A DNA stretch of 64,000 bases from JAJUFS01 sp036381175 (GTDB lineage: Bacteria > Pseudomonadota > Gammaproteobacteria > Natronospirales > JAJUFS01), in the NCBI GenBank assembly GCA_036381175.1, contig DASVDI010000027.1, positions 1-64,000 on the forward strand. The letters are read 5' to 3'. A program made the translations under genes and the position numbers. The notes below the pieces were generated by a model that saw nothing but the letters and a program-made list of their open reading frames with translations, did no database searches and was not told the DNA's origin. The first letter of the stretch is position 1. Each line of letters begins with the position of its first letter. Shown here piece by piece: positions 44,257-53,311 of this stretch.

Positions 44257-46149
44257 TCACGCACTTTCGCGGTACGCGCCGTGTTTCTTCAGATGCACCA
44301 GCAGCAGCGACACCGCCGCCGGCGTGACGCCCGGAATGCGCGCTGCCTGCCCGAGCGTTTCGGGGCGCACGTCGGCAAGTTTCTGGCGGACTTCGTTGGA
44401 AAGTCCTTTCACCGCGGTGAAATCGAAATTCACCGGTACGGCGAGCGTTTCGTTGCGCAGGCTGCGCGCGATTTCATCCTGCTGGCGATCAATGTAACCG
44501 GCGTACTTCGCCTGGATCTCCACCTGCTCGATCACCGCGCGATCGGTTTCGCAGCGATCGATTCCTGCAAGCGCGTGCAGGCTCGCGTAATCCAGTTCCG
44601 GGCGGCGCAGCAATTCGAGCGCCTTGAATTCACGCGTGAGCGGGGCGCCGAGCAGTTCTGTCGCGCGTGTCGCATCGACGCCTTCCGCGCGAACGGTGTG
44701 CGCGGCAAGCCGTGCGGTTTCGCGCGTGATCGCTTCGCGTTTGCGCTCGAAGCGCGCCCAGCGTTCGTCGTCCACCAGGCCGAGCTGCCGGCCGATTTCC
44801 GTCAGGCGCAGATCGGCGTTGTCTTCACGCAGCAACAAGCGATACTCCGCGCGCGAGGTGAACATGCGGTACGGCTCGGTCGTGCCGCGCGTGATGAGAT
44901 CGTCGATGAGCACGCCGAGATACGCCTCGTCACGCCGCGGCCACCAGGGCTCCGCGCCTTTCACCGCGAGCGCGGCGTTGAGGCCAGCGAGCAAACCCTG
45001 CGCCGCGGCTTCTTCGTAACCCGTCGTGCCGTTGATCTGCCCGGCGAAATAAAGCCCCGCGATAACCTTCGTTTCCAGCGTGTTTTTCAGGTCGCGCGGA
45101 TCGAAATAATCGTATTCGATCGCGTAACCGGGTCGCGTGATATGCGCATTCTCGAAACCGGGCATGGCGCGAACGAAGGCTTCCTGCACGTCAAACGGCA
45201 AGCTCGTTGAAATGCCGTTGGGGTAGATCTCGTGCGTATCGAGGCCTTCGGGTTCAACAAAAATCTGGTGCGAGTGCTTGTCCGCGAAACGCACGATCTT
45301 GTCTTCGATGGACGGGCAGTAACGCGGCCCGATGCCCTCGATCACGCCGGAATACATCGGCGAGCGATCAAGCCCCGCGCGGATGATGTCGTGCGTTTCT
45401 TCCGTGGTGCGCGCGATGTGGCAATGAACCTGGCGCGGATGTTCGGCCGCGTTGCCGATGAACGAGAACACCGGCACGGGCATGTCGCCGGGTTGTTCGG
45501 TGAATTTCGAATAATCCAGCGTGCGGCCATCGATGCGCGGCGGCGTGCCGGTCTTGAGGCGATCGACGCGAAGATCGAGTGCGCGCAGGCGCTGCGCGAG
45601 CGCGTTCGCCGGCGGATCGCCGGCACGGCCGCCCTGGTAATTGGAAAGACCAATGTGAATCTTGCCGCCGAGGAATGTGCCAACGGTGAGCACGACTTTT
45701 GGCGCGAAGAATTCAAGGCCCATCTGCGTGACCACGCCTTTGACGCGGTGGTTGTTCACGATGAGATCGTCAACGGCCTGCTGGAAGATGGTGAGGTTCG
45801 GCTGGTTTTCGATCACCGAGCGGATCGTGGCTTTATAAAGCGTGCGATCGGCTTGCGCACGCGTCGCGCGCACTGCCGGACCCTTGCGTGCGTTCAGCGT
45901 GCGGAAATGGATTCCGGCGCGATCCGTAGCGCGCGCCATGGCGCCGCCCAAGGCGTCGATTTCCTTGACGAGATGTCCCTTGCCGATGCCGCCGATAGCG
46001 GGATTGCAGCTCATCTGCCCCAGCGTTTCGACGTTGTGGGTCAGAAGCAGCGTTCGCGCGCCAAGGCGCGCGGCCGCAAGCGCCGCCTCGGTGCCAGCAT
46101 GGCCACCGCCCACGATGATGATGTCGAATTGTCGGTTTGCACGGGACAT
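44257..46149 (-). CDS. mnmG: tRNA uridine 5-carboxymethylaminomethyl modification enzyme MnmG
   Basis: A 630-residue FAD enzyme that, with MnmE, makes cmnm5U34 in certain tRNAs. The FAD loop is GGGHAGTEAALAAARLG (from residue 14), followed by MSCNPAIGGIGKGHLVKEID and the FFAPKVVLTVGTFLGGKIHI segment. C-terminal residues include the FDFTAVKGLSNEVRQKL helix. The ATG at 46149 gives the normal length; the frame open to 46287 adds unlike residues. In most gammaproteobacteria mnmG precedes rsmG; here about 32 kb separate them. Its partner gene mnmE is 7.2 kb away. Confidence 0.97.
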   Translation of the reverse strand: MSRANRQFDIIIVGGGHAGTEAALAAARLGARTLLLTHNVETLGQMSCNPAIGGIGKGHLVKEIDALGGAMARATDRAGIHFRTLNARKGPAVRATRAQADRTLYKATIRSVIENQPNLTIFQQAVDDLIVNNHRVKGVVTQMGLEFFAPKVVLTVGTFLGGKIHIGLSNYQGGRAGDPPANALAQRLRALDLRVDRLKTGTPPRIDGRTLDYSKFTEQPGDMPVPVFSFIGNAAEHPRQVHCHIARTTEETHDIIRAGLDRSPMYSGVIEGIGPRYCPSIEDKIVRFADKHSHQIFVEPEGLDTHEIYPNGISTSLPFDVQEAFVRAMPGFENAHITRPGYAIEYDYFDPRDLKNTLETKVIAGLYFAGQINGTTGYEEAAAQGLLAGLNAALAVKGAEPWWPRRDEAYLGVLIDDLITRGTTEPYRMFTSRAEYRLLLREDNADLRLTEIGRQLGLVDDERWARFERKREAITRETARLAAHTVRAEGVDATRATELLGAPLTREFKALELLRRPELDYASLHALAGIDRCETDRAVIEQVEIQAKYAGYIDRQQDEIARSLRNETLAVPVNFDFTAVKGLSNEVRQKLADVRPETLGQAARIPGVTPAAVSLLLVHLKKHGAYRESA

Positions 46150-46320
46150 GGAAGGGAAGACCAGGGAGAAGAATAAGCTGCTAATTTTATTGGTTTTTTC
46201 GCAGGACTCCAAGCAGGGGTTTAGAAGGCAGCTAATGCTCCGGCGCTTTGACGCATGGCAGAGCGGACTGCAAAATACACACTTCAAGAGAAGAACAAGA
46301 ATTCATGGGGGATTTCACGG

Positions 46321-47760
46321 ATGAGCATCACGCTTGCCATGCTTGCGCTGGCATCCGCCAGCGCGCCGGTCTTTGAGGACTGCCGCATCGGCGATCCCGC
46401 CGCGGGACCGCGCATTGCCGCGGAATGCACCACGCTGACCGTCCCAGAAAACCCCGCAAAGCCCGACGGGCGCCAGATCGAACTGCGAATTGCACGTCTT
46501 GGAGCCATGACCGGTGAACCCCAGCCGAACCCGCTGGTGTTCTTAGCCGGTGGCCCGGGCCAGTCGGCGATCGAAAGCTTTCCCGGCGTTGCGCCCGCGT
46601 TCGGCGAGGTTCGCCGTCATCGCGACATTTTATTGGTCGACCAGCGCGGCACGGGCGGCTCGAACCCGCTGGAGTGCGCGGAACTGGAAGAGCCGGCGAG
46701 TGAATCGCTCGAGGTTGATCTTGATAAGGCGAAACAGGCCGCAGCCGAGTGCGTGGCGTCGCTGGACGCGGATGTGCGTTATTACACGACGCTGGACGCC
46801 GTGCGCGACCTGGAAGCGGTTCGCGCTGCGCTCGGCGAACAGGCTTTTGCCCTTTACGGCATTTCCTACGGCACGCGCGTAGCCCTGGAATACCTGCGCC
46901 GACATCCCGAGCACGTCGAGGCCGTCATTCTTGACGGCGTAACCGTGCCTGGCGAGGCGCTGGGACCGGAGATCGCGACGGATGCGCAACGCGCGCTGGA
47001 GTTGATGTTCGACCGCTGTGCGGAATCCGAAACCTGTTCGAAACATTTCCCTGACCTGCAGGAACAGTTCGATGCGCTGCGTGCACGTCTTGAACGCGCG
47101 CCGCTGACGGTGAATGTCCGCGATCCTTTCACGGGCAAGCGCACCGAGGTCACGCTTTCCTGGCCGCGCGCCGCCATGCTGCTGCGGATGTACAGCTACG
47201 CGCCGGAGAGCGTGGCGCTGTTGCCGCTGATGCTGCAGCTCGCCGCGTCCGGCGACTGGAAGGCGTTCGCCGGCAACCTGCTGGCGATGGAAAGGCAAGC
47301 CGAGAAGCTGCTGTACATCGGCATGCACAACAGCGTGGTGTGCAGCGAGGACGCGCCGTTCTTCCCGGCGGCGGCGCCTGAGACGGGCACCGCCGACACA
47401 CCTTATCTCGGCACCATGACCACGGACCTGATTCGCGCGATGTGCACGGTCTGGCCGACGCGCGAGCTGCCGGACGATTTCCCCACGCCGGTCATCAGCG
47501 ACAAGCCTGTGCTGCTGCTGTCCGGCGAGGCCGATCCGGTCACGCCGCCCGAAAACGCCGCGGAAGTGGCGAGCCACCTCTCGAATTCACGGCACCTGGT
47601 CGCGCCAGGTCAGGGACACGGCATCGCCTGGCGCGGTTGCGCGCCCGAATTGATGGCGGAATTCCTGCAGGAGAAGGACCCCGCCGCGCTGGATGCGGAA
47701 TGCCTGCAGGCGCTTGAAGCCGCGCCATTTTTCATCGACCGCAACGGTCCAACGCCCTGA
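46321..47760 (+). CDS. secreted S33-type alpha/beta-hydrolase peptidase
   Basis: A 479-residue exported alpha/beta hydrolase of the prolyl aminopeptidase / tripeptidyl aminopeptidase (S33/TAP) type. The signal peptide is MSITLAMLALASASA. The catalytic triad is likely Ser182 in GISYGTR, Asp405 in SGEADPVTPP and His433 in GQGHGIAW; the oxyanion loop FLAGGPGQSA is also conserved. It may trim short peptides in the periplasm, fitting the nearby peptide transporter (inference). The ATG at 46321 has a GGGGGA about 12 nt upstream. It is divergent from mnmG, and its stop codon is 10 nt before the ABC ATPase gene. Confidence 0.9.
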   Translation: MSITLAMLALASASAPVFEDCRIGDPAAGPRIAAECTTLTVPENPAKPDGRQIELRIARLGAMTGEPQPNPLVFLAGGPGQSAIESFPGVAPAFGEVRRHRDILLVDQRGTGGSNPLECAELEEPASESLEVDLDKAKQAAAECVASLDADVRYYTTLDAVRDLEAVRAALGEQAFALYGISYGTRVALEYLRRHPEHVEAVILDGVTVPGEALGPEIATDAQRALELMFDRCAESETCSKHFPDLQEQFDALRARLERAPLTVNVRDPFTGKRTEVTLSWPRAAMLLRMYSYAPESVALLPLMLQLAASGDWKAFAGNLLAMERQAEKLLYIGMHNSVVCSEDAPFFPAAAPETGTADTPYLGTMTTDLIRAMCTVWPTRELPDDFPTPVISDKPVLLLSGEADPVTPPENAAEVASHLSNSRHLVAPGQGHGIAWRGCAPELMAEFLQEKDPAALDAECLQALEAAPFFIDRNGPTP

Positions 47761-47770
47761 AGGACGCCCG

Positions 47771-48484
47771 ATGCTTGAAGTCAACAACCTGCGAAAGTCC
47801 TTCGGCAAGGTGCTGGCCGTCGATGACGTCAGCTTTGCGGCCGAGGACGGGCGCGTCACCGGCCTGCTCGGACCGAACGGCGCCGGCAAATCCACGACGC
47901 TCCGGATGATCGCGGGCGTGATCCGGCCCGATGCCGGAGCAGCCCGGATCGACGGGCACGACGTGGCAACGAACACGATGGAGGCCGTGCGTTCTCTGGG
48001 CACGTTGCCGTTCAACAGCGGGCTGTATCCGCGCCTCACCGGCCGGGAGAACATCGCGTATTTCGGTCGGCTGCACGGCCTGGAACGCCCCGTGCTGGAC
48101 GAACGCGTGGACCAGCTGGTGCACGATCTCGGCCTTGGCGAAGTCGCGGACCGCGCGGCGAAGGGCTATTCACAGGGTGAAACCATGAAAGTGGCTGTCG
48201 CCCGGGCGCTGGTGCACCGGCCGCGGAACATCATTCTTGATGAACCCACCAACGGCCTGGACGTGAAAGCCCTGCGCGCGCTGCGCGAGATGATTCGCGA
48301 ACTGAAGCGCGAAGGCCACTGCATCCTGTTTTCCAGCCATGTGATGCAGGAGGTGGCCGCGCTTTGCGACCGGATTGTGATCATCAGCCACGGCCGCGTC
48401 ACGGCCGCCGGCACCCCCGACGAGTTGCGCGAGCGATTCGCCGAGGCGGATCTCGAGGAAGTCTTCATGCAGGCGGTGGAATGA
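47771..48484 (+). CDS. NatA-like ABC transporter ATPase
   Basis: A 237-residue ABC ATPase. Walker A is GPNGAGKST (34-42), the signature is the unusual YSQGE (in AAKGYSQGETMKVAVAR) and Walker B is IILDEPTNGLD. The type matches NatA-family exporters. The ATG at 47771 has GAAGG about 8 nt upstream. It lies 1 nt before the permease gene, so the two form a transporter. The substrate is unknown; sodium in some NatAB systems. Confidence 0.9.
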   Translation: MLEVNNLRKSFGKVLAVDDVSFAAEDGRVTGLLGPNGAGKSTTLRMIAGVIRPDAGAARIDGHDVATNTMEAVRSLGTLPFNSGLYPRLTGRENIAYFGRLHGLERPVLDERVDQLVHDLGLGEVADRAAKGYSQGETMKVAVARALVHRPRNIILDEPTNGLDVKALRALREMIRELKREGHCILFSSHVMQEVAALCDRIVIISHGRVTAAGTPDELRERFAEADLEEVFMQAVE

Positions 48485-48485
48485 C

Positions 48486-49652
48486 ATGAAAACCACGTGG
48501 ATCGTTTTTCTCAAGGAATTCCGCGATAACCTGCGCGACCGCCGCACGCTGCTGATGGCGCTGCTGCTCGGACCGGTGCTCGGACCGTTGCTGTTCGTCT
48601 TCGCGATGAAAGCGGGGATCAGCCAGGGCATGGATGGCGGCGATGCGCTGCCCGTGGTGGTAATCGGCGCGCAGCATGCGCCCAACCTGCTGCAGCAACT
48701 GATCGAGCAGGGCGCCGAGATCGAGCGCAGCGAAGCGGATCCCGAGGCGCTGGTGCGCGAGGACAAGAAACGCGTCGTGCTGGTGATCCCTGGGAATATC
48801 GATGCGCGCTACCGCGCGGCGCGTCCCGCGACCTTGCAGCTGTATTTCGATCAGTCCGAACGCAGCGCCGAACGGCGCGCGAACCGGCTGGAGCGCCTGT
48901 TGAACGCCCACGCGCGACAACTGGGCCTGATGCGGCTGCAGGCGCGCGGCATTGCGCCCGAGGTGACGCTGCCGTATTTCGTCGATCGCGTGGATCTCTC
49001 CACGCCAATGTCCCGCGCGGTAATGATTTTCAGCATGCTGCCGTATTTCCTGTTGCTCGCGACGATCATGGGCGCGTTCTATCTCGCCATCGATACCACC
49101 GCCGGCGAGCGCGAACGCGGTTCGCTGGAATCGCTGCTCAGCCTGCCGCTGTCACGCGCGGCGATCGTGATTGGCAAGGTCGCCACGGCCGTGGTGTTTT
49201 CCGCGCTGTCGCTGATGCTGACGGTGATCGTGTTCGCGCTCGCATTTCCGCAGCTCGACCTCGGCGCACTCGGCATCAATACCTCGCTGAGCGTGGCGCA
49301 GGTCGCCGGCATTCTCGTCGTCACCTTGCCGTTCACGGTGTTTTCCGCCGGCATGCTGACGCTGGTGGCCTCGTACGCGAAAAGCTACAAGGAGGCGCAA
49401 ACCTATCTCTCTCTCGTGATGCTGGTGCCGGTGATACCGGTTGCCGTTGGCGCGCTGATGAGCGCGGATATCAGCGCGGCGGGCGCACTGGTGCCGGGCT
49501 TCAGCCAGCATCTGCTCATCATGGAGATTGTCGAAGGATCGGCCGTATCGCCGCTGTACATGCTGTATTCCGCGGGCACGACGCTGCTTGCGGGCGCGCT
49601 GATGGTGATCGCCGCGATCATGCTGTATCGCTCGGAACGGATATTGGGGTAA
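48486..49652 (+). CDS. NatB-like ABC transporter permease
   Basis: A 388-residue ABC-2 permease. The N-terminus is KTTWIVFLKEFRDNLRDRRTL, a first helix sits near residues 20-40, a long extracytoplasmic segment follows, and the C-terminal half has about five helices beginning FSMLPYFLLLATIMGAFYLA. The GERERGSLESLLSLPLSR element is typical of NatB/ABC-2 permeases. It partners the upstream ATPase. Confidence 0.88.
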   Translation: MKTTWIVFLKEFRDNLRDRRTLLMALLLGPVLGPLLFVFAMKAGISQGMDGGDALPVVVIGAQHAPNLLQQLIEQGAEIERSEADPEALVREDKKRVVLVIPGNIDARYRAARPATLQLYFDQSERSAERRANRLERLLNAHARQLGLMRLQARGIAPEVTLPYFVDRVDLSTPMSRAVMIFSMLPYFLLLATIMGAFYLAIDTTAGERERGSLESLLSLPLSRAAIVIGKVATAVVFSALSLMLTVIVFALAFPQLDLGALGINTSLSVAQVAGILVVTLPFTVFSAGMLTLVASYAKSYKEAQTYLSLVMLVPVIPVAVGALMSADISAAGALVPGFSQHLLIMEIVEGSAVSPLYMLYSAGTTLLAGALMVIAAIMLYRSERILG

Positions 49653-50003
49653 GCGCATCGAGGCAGGCTGGGGGCTTCCCCGGAGAGCTGTTCTCGTTGT
49701 CTGTCCTCCAGCCGTGCCTGGTGGTTCATGTCCGCGTTGACCGGATGTAACTGCCAGCGCCTCACGCCCTGCACCAGCTACTGCCTCCTGCCATTTTGCT
49801 CTTCGCTTAGGGGGAATGCCGTCCCGGGACTCGCACGTTGAACCGTATGCTTCATGTGCAGGAAGTAGGTCGCCGAGGTTGCTGAAGACGCGGAAGGGAT
49901 AAGCCGGGAAGAAGCCCGGCAGAAACCGTGAGAGCTTCCATCGATCAAGCATCTTTGGTCAGTCAGCACTTGAGAACGCGACGTTGGTATCGAGACAAAG
50001 AAA
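49653..50003. other. non-coding stretch, no gene supported
   Basis: About 350 nt between the NatB-like gene and the TonB-receptor terminator (420 nt to the receptor's stop). Open frames present (for example 49403-49774 minus) lack Shine-Dalgarno sequences, family features or conserved neighbours. There is no strong hairpin apart from the terminator. It could be a remnant of an inserted element; I cannot assign it. Confidence 0.6.
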
Positions 50004-50028
50004 AAGGCCGGGGCATTGCCCCGGCCTT
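50004..50028 (-). terminator. intrinsic terminator of the TonB-receptor gene
   Basis: A perfect 11-bp GC-rich stem (50004-50014 with 50018-50028) and 3-nt loop, followed by TTTTT on the minus strand. It is 45 nt beyond the receptor stop codon. Confidence 0.9.
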
Positions 50029-50072
50029 CAAAGATATAACGATCTTTTTCTTGTTTAACCAGTCACTTCAAC

Positions 50073-53000
50073 TCAGTCGAAGTCGTAGCGAATGGTGAAG
50101 CGCACCTGGCGCGGATCCGAGAAGCTGATGGGCATACCAGCGTACTGGTAGGTGTTGCCCGAGCTTCCAAGCTCCCTGATTTCCTGAACGTTCTGCACTT
50201 CCTGGATGTCGAGGATATTGAACACATCCACGGACAGGGTCAGGCCTTCCACGGCAGCCGGCATGTACGCCGCGCCAACGTCGAGGCGGTAGGTCCAGGG
50301 CAGGCGGCCCAGGCTGCCACGCGGGCTCGGCTCACCATTGCAGTAATGGTAGTACGGGCCGTAGTTCGGCGTATCCGGCAGACCAGCGGTCGGACCGTTA
50401 TAGTAGCCGAGGCAGTTTTCCGGACGACCCGAATGCGCGATCGCCGTACCCGACAAACGCCATTCCGGATTCAGCTGCCAGTAACCGAACGCCTTGATGT
50501 AATGGCGACGGTCGTTCGGCAGGTACCCATTGCCGTACTCGCCGATTTCCGGGTGATCCCAGTCGATCGTCTGCGAAACGTCGCCCTGGCCAATGTCGGA
50601 CTGCAGCTGGCCTTCCGCGTTGCCATAGCTACGCGACCAAGTGTAGTCGACCTTGTAGTAGAACGTACCATCAAACGGGTGTTCCAGGAAGATATCGATA
50701 CCCGAATAGGTACGCTTCAGTTCCGGGTAGCCCAAATCCTCAGCACTCAGCGGAATCGTCTGGACAACGCCAGAAGCGTCTTCCAGCTGGAAGGTGTTGT
50801 CGGAGCCCGGGTTGAACAGGCGGCAGCCATCCAGTGCATCCTTGAAGGCAGTCGCGTCAGCCACGGAGTAGCCGTTGTCGAGCGCCCAGTCGTATGCACC
50901 GCGACCGTCGCACATGTCGTCGATCGCGCTCTGCAGATCACGATAGACCCAACGTGCACCGAAGTTCAGCTCGTCGGTCAGGACTTTTTCAAAACCGATG
51001 ACGAGCTCATCCTGATAGTGCGATTCAAGATCCGACGCCGCGACAGTGATCGGGTTCGGAGCCTGGCCATACTCGTTGTTCTGCGAGAACGGGCCGTCAC
51101 CGATCGGCGTCAGGCCCTGCGGAATACCCGTGTTCGGATCAATGCTCTCGAATGCGAAGTATTCCTGGGTGTAGAGCGAGCCGGCAGCGCCGCGACGTGC
51201 GACGTTGTTCGGCATGGCCAGATGGTAACGGCCAAGCTGCGCGAACACCTTGAACGTGGAATCGCCGTAGACATCCCAGGTCGCGCCCAGACGCGGCGCC
51301 CACTGGTTGTCCTGCTCCACGTAGACGACGTCGTCCGCGTTGAAGTTCTGGAAACCTTCATTACGGATACCCAGGCGAACCAGCCAGTTCGGCGTGACCT
51401 GCCAGTGGTCTTCGAGGTAGAGCGCCGTCTGCTCAACGGCAAACGTACCGCCGTTTGCGTAGATGTAGCGGCTCACCCACTGGACCGGATCCGGCGCAAT
51501 CGCACCGCCGGTGGCAGGGATGACGTCACCCGGATTCAGCGTCGCCGAATCCTCGTAGATCCACGCGTAGCCCGGACCCGAGATCTGCGTACCCGCACGC
51601 GATTCCAGGTTCATGACGTCGTAACCGAAACGCAGGTTATGGTCGTTCAGGCGGTACTCGACGTCGAAACGATAACCTTCCGTCTCGTCATACGCGTCCG
51701 GGAACGGAAGGTTCAGGTAGAGACCATGGCCCGCCGTTGCCGGTACGTTCTGACGATCGTCGATGACATAAACGACGCTCGGATCGTACTGGTACGGAAT
51801 GGCGATGTGCTCCTGCTTCTGCGTGCCGTAGACCGCGCTCAGCGTCAGGTTGTTGGTCAGGTAGCCGGTGTACTTGGCGATGTAGGTCTCGCCGCCGTCC
51901 TCGTAGTAATAGCCACCATTCACGTCATTGCCACGAACGAAGGCGTTGGACGGATCCGTGCAAGCCTGCGGACCTTCGAGATAGCACATCTCGTAGTAGC
52001 GTTCCGTGTCCTTGGTGACATCGGAAATTGCCGTGAAGTCAAGCAGGTGGTTGTTGGTGATGTTCCAGTCCAGCTTGACGATCCAACGTGGAACTTCGAC
52101 GTCGAGGGTGTAGGCATTGCCAATCGGCGCGGCGGTCATGCTGCCGACACCGCTGATGTCGGTATTGCGCACTTCCATGCCGACATAGAAGAAAGCCTTG
52201 TCCTGGACGATAGGACCGCTGGCATACAGGCCGTAGGTCATCGAATCTTCTTCGCGGAGCGCGAGGTTCTGGTAGAGGAGGCCGTCGTACTGGCCGCCGT
52301 TCATCGGAACGTAGCGGTTTTCCTGTTCAGCGCGCAGGCTCTCCGGTTCGAAGATCAGAAGCGCACCCGCTTCAAAATCATTCGTACCGCTCTTGGTGAC
52401 GATGTTGACAACGCCGCCAGTGGCACGACCGAATTCGGCGCCGTAACCGCCCGTGATCGCCTGGTACTGCGCAATAGCGTTGAACGGCAGCGAGGTAGAA
52501 CCCAGGTTGGTCAGCGGGTTTGTGACGGCATAACCGTTGATGTAGAACGCGTTCTCCGAAGCCGCGGAACCACCGAAGGAGGCCGTTCCCGGATAGCGGG
52601 AGTCGCCTTCGACAACACCCGGCGTCAGCAATGCCACGTCGACGATGCTCCGACCTACGGGAATCTTTCGCAGCTGTTCGGCTGTGAAAACGACGCGCGT
52701 GTCAGTAGTCGATACGTCAATCGGTGCAACACCGGCTCCGGTGACTGTGATGGCTGCCAACTCGGTTGCGTCGTCGCCGGTGGCGAAGGACACCGAGCTA
52801 CCGGAACCGACGCGAACAAAAACGCCTTCACGCGTCGCGACGGCTTCACCGTCCTGCATCAGCGTGACATTGTAGGTTCCGATCGGTAATGACGGGGCAT
52901 TGAAACGACCGTCTTCTACCTGAATTTCCCGGGTAAGACCGGTTTCAGTGTTTTCAATGATGACGGTGCCGCTTTCGGCTGTGCCGAAAATGGAACCGGC

Positions 53001-53123
53001 CGCGTTCGACGCTGCCTGTACGGCACCGACGAAGCAGGCGCCCAAAGCAAGACCTAATGCGGTCCGCTTGAGGCCCCTTGAGAAATAGCTTGAAGCTGTA
53101 AACAACGCACGGGTCAGGTTCAT
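50073..53123 (-). CDS. TonB-dependent receptor with N-terminal carboxypeptidase-regulatory-like domain (Oar-type)
   Basis: A 1016-residue outer-membrane receptor. The signal peptide spans about residues 1-38 (LGLALGACFVGAVQA). A CarboxypepD_reg-like domain (residues about 42-115, SIFGTAESGTVIIENTETGL) is followed by a plug with RKIPVGRSIVDVALL and GGYGAEFGRATGGVVNIVTK, then a beta-barrel to a C-terminal RQVRFTIRYDFD with the expected terminal aromatic. The build resembles Oar-type receptors. The ligand is unknown; peptide uptake would suit the nearby peptidase and transporter (inference). The ATG has GGGAGGGGGG upstream. The 188-nt region before it (53124-53311) is unusually AT-rich. Confidence 0.92.
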   Translation of the reverse strand: MNLTRALFTASSYFSRGLKRTALGLALGACFVGAVQAASNAAGSIFGTAESGTVIIENTETGLTREIQVEDGRFNAPSLPIGTYNVTLMQDGEAVATREGVFVRVGSGSSVSFATGDDATELAAITVTGAGVAPIDVSTTDTRVVFTAEQLRKIPVGRSIVDVALLTPGVVEGDSRYPGTASFGGSAASENAFYINGYAVTNPLTNLGSTSLPFNAIAQYQAITGGYGAEFGRATGGVVNIVTKSGTNDFEAGALLIFEPESLRAEQENRYVPMNGGQYDGLLYQNLALREEDSMTYGLYASGPIVQDKAFFYVGMEVRNTDISGVGSMTAAPIGNAYTLDVEVPRWIVKLDWNITNNHLLDFTAISDVTKDTERYYEMCYLEGPQACTDPSNAFVRGNDVNGGYYYEDGGETYIAKYTGYLTNNLTLSAVYGTQKQEHIAIPYQYDPSVVYVIDDRQNVPATAGHGLYLNLPFPDAYDETEGYRFDVEYRLNDHNLRFGYDVMNLESRAGTQISGPGYAWIYEDSATLNPGDVIPATGGAIAPDPVQWVSRYIYANGGTFAVEQTALYLEDHWQVTPNWLVRLGIRNEGFQNFNADDVVYVEQDNQWAPRLGATWDVYGDSTFKVFAQLGRYHLAMPNNVARRGAAGSLYTQEYFAFESIDPNTGIPQGLTPIGDGPFSQNNEYGQAPNPITVAASDLESHYQDELVIGFEKVLTDELNFGARWVYRDLQSAIDDMCDGRGAYDWALDNGYSVADATAFKDALDGCRLFNPGSDNTFQLEDASGVVQTIPLSAEDLGYPELKRTYSGIDIFLEHPFDGTFYYKVDYTWSRSYGNAEGQLQSDIGQGDVSQTIDWDHPEIGEYGNGYLPNDRRHYIKAFGYWQLNPEWRLSGTAIAHSGRPENCLGYYNGPTAGLPDTPNYGPYYHYCNGEPSPRGSLGRLPWTYRLDVGAAYMPAAVEGLTLSVDVFNILDIQEVQNVQEIRELGSSGNTYQYAGMPISFSDPRQVRFTIRYDFD

Positions 53124-53311
53124 AACCCCCCCTCCCTTGATATTTAACGAAAAAAGCTACGTTTTTGAGGAGTATGCAACAAACCATATTCAGGGAATCA
53201 ATGCAAGGGGAATAAGGAACGAATTAGGAGAAATGTGGGGTCTACGGTGTATTTTGGTGGATATTTGGCCACGTAGATTCAAGAAAGTACGCGCAAGTCA
53301 CTGTTTTTGGC

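Noticed and set aside
49403..49774. 123-codon minus-strand frame near the NatB-like gene
   Set aside because: Overlaps the permease gene on the other strand and lacks family features; considered as an element remnant but not supported.
50346..52889. 847-codon plus-strand open frame
   Set aside because: It is entirely antisense to the TonB receptor, whose signal peptide, plug and barrel are clear. Long antisense frames arise from GC-rich codon bias.
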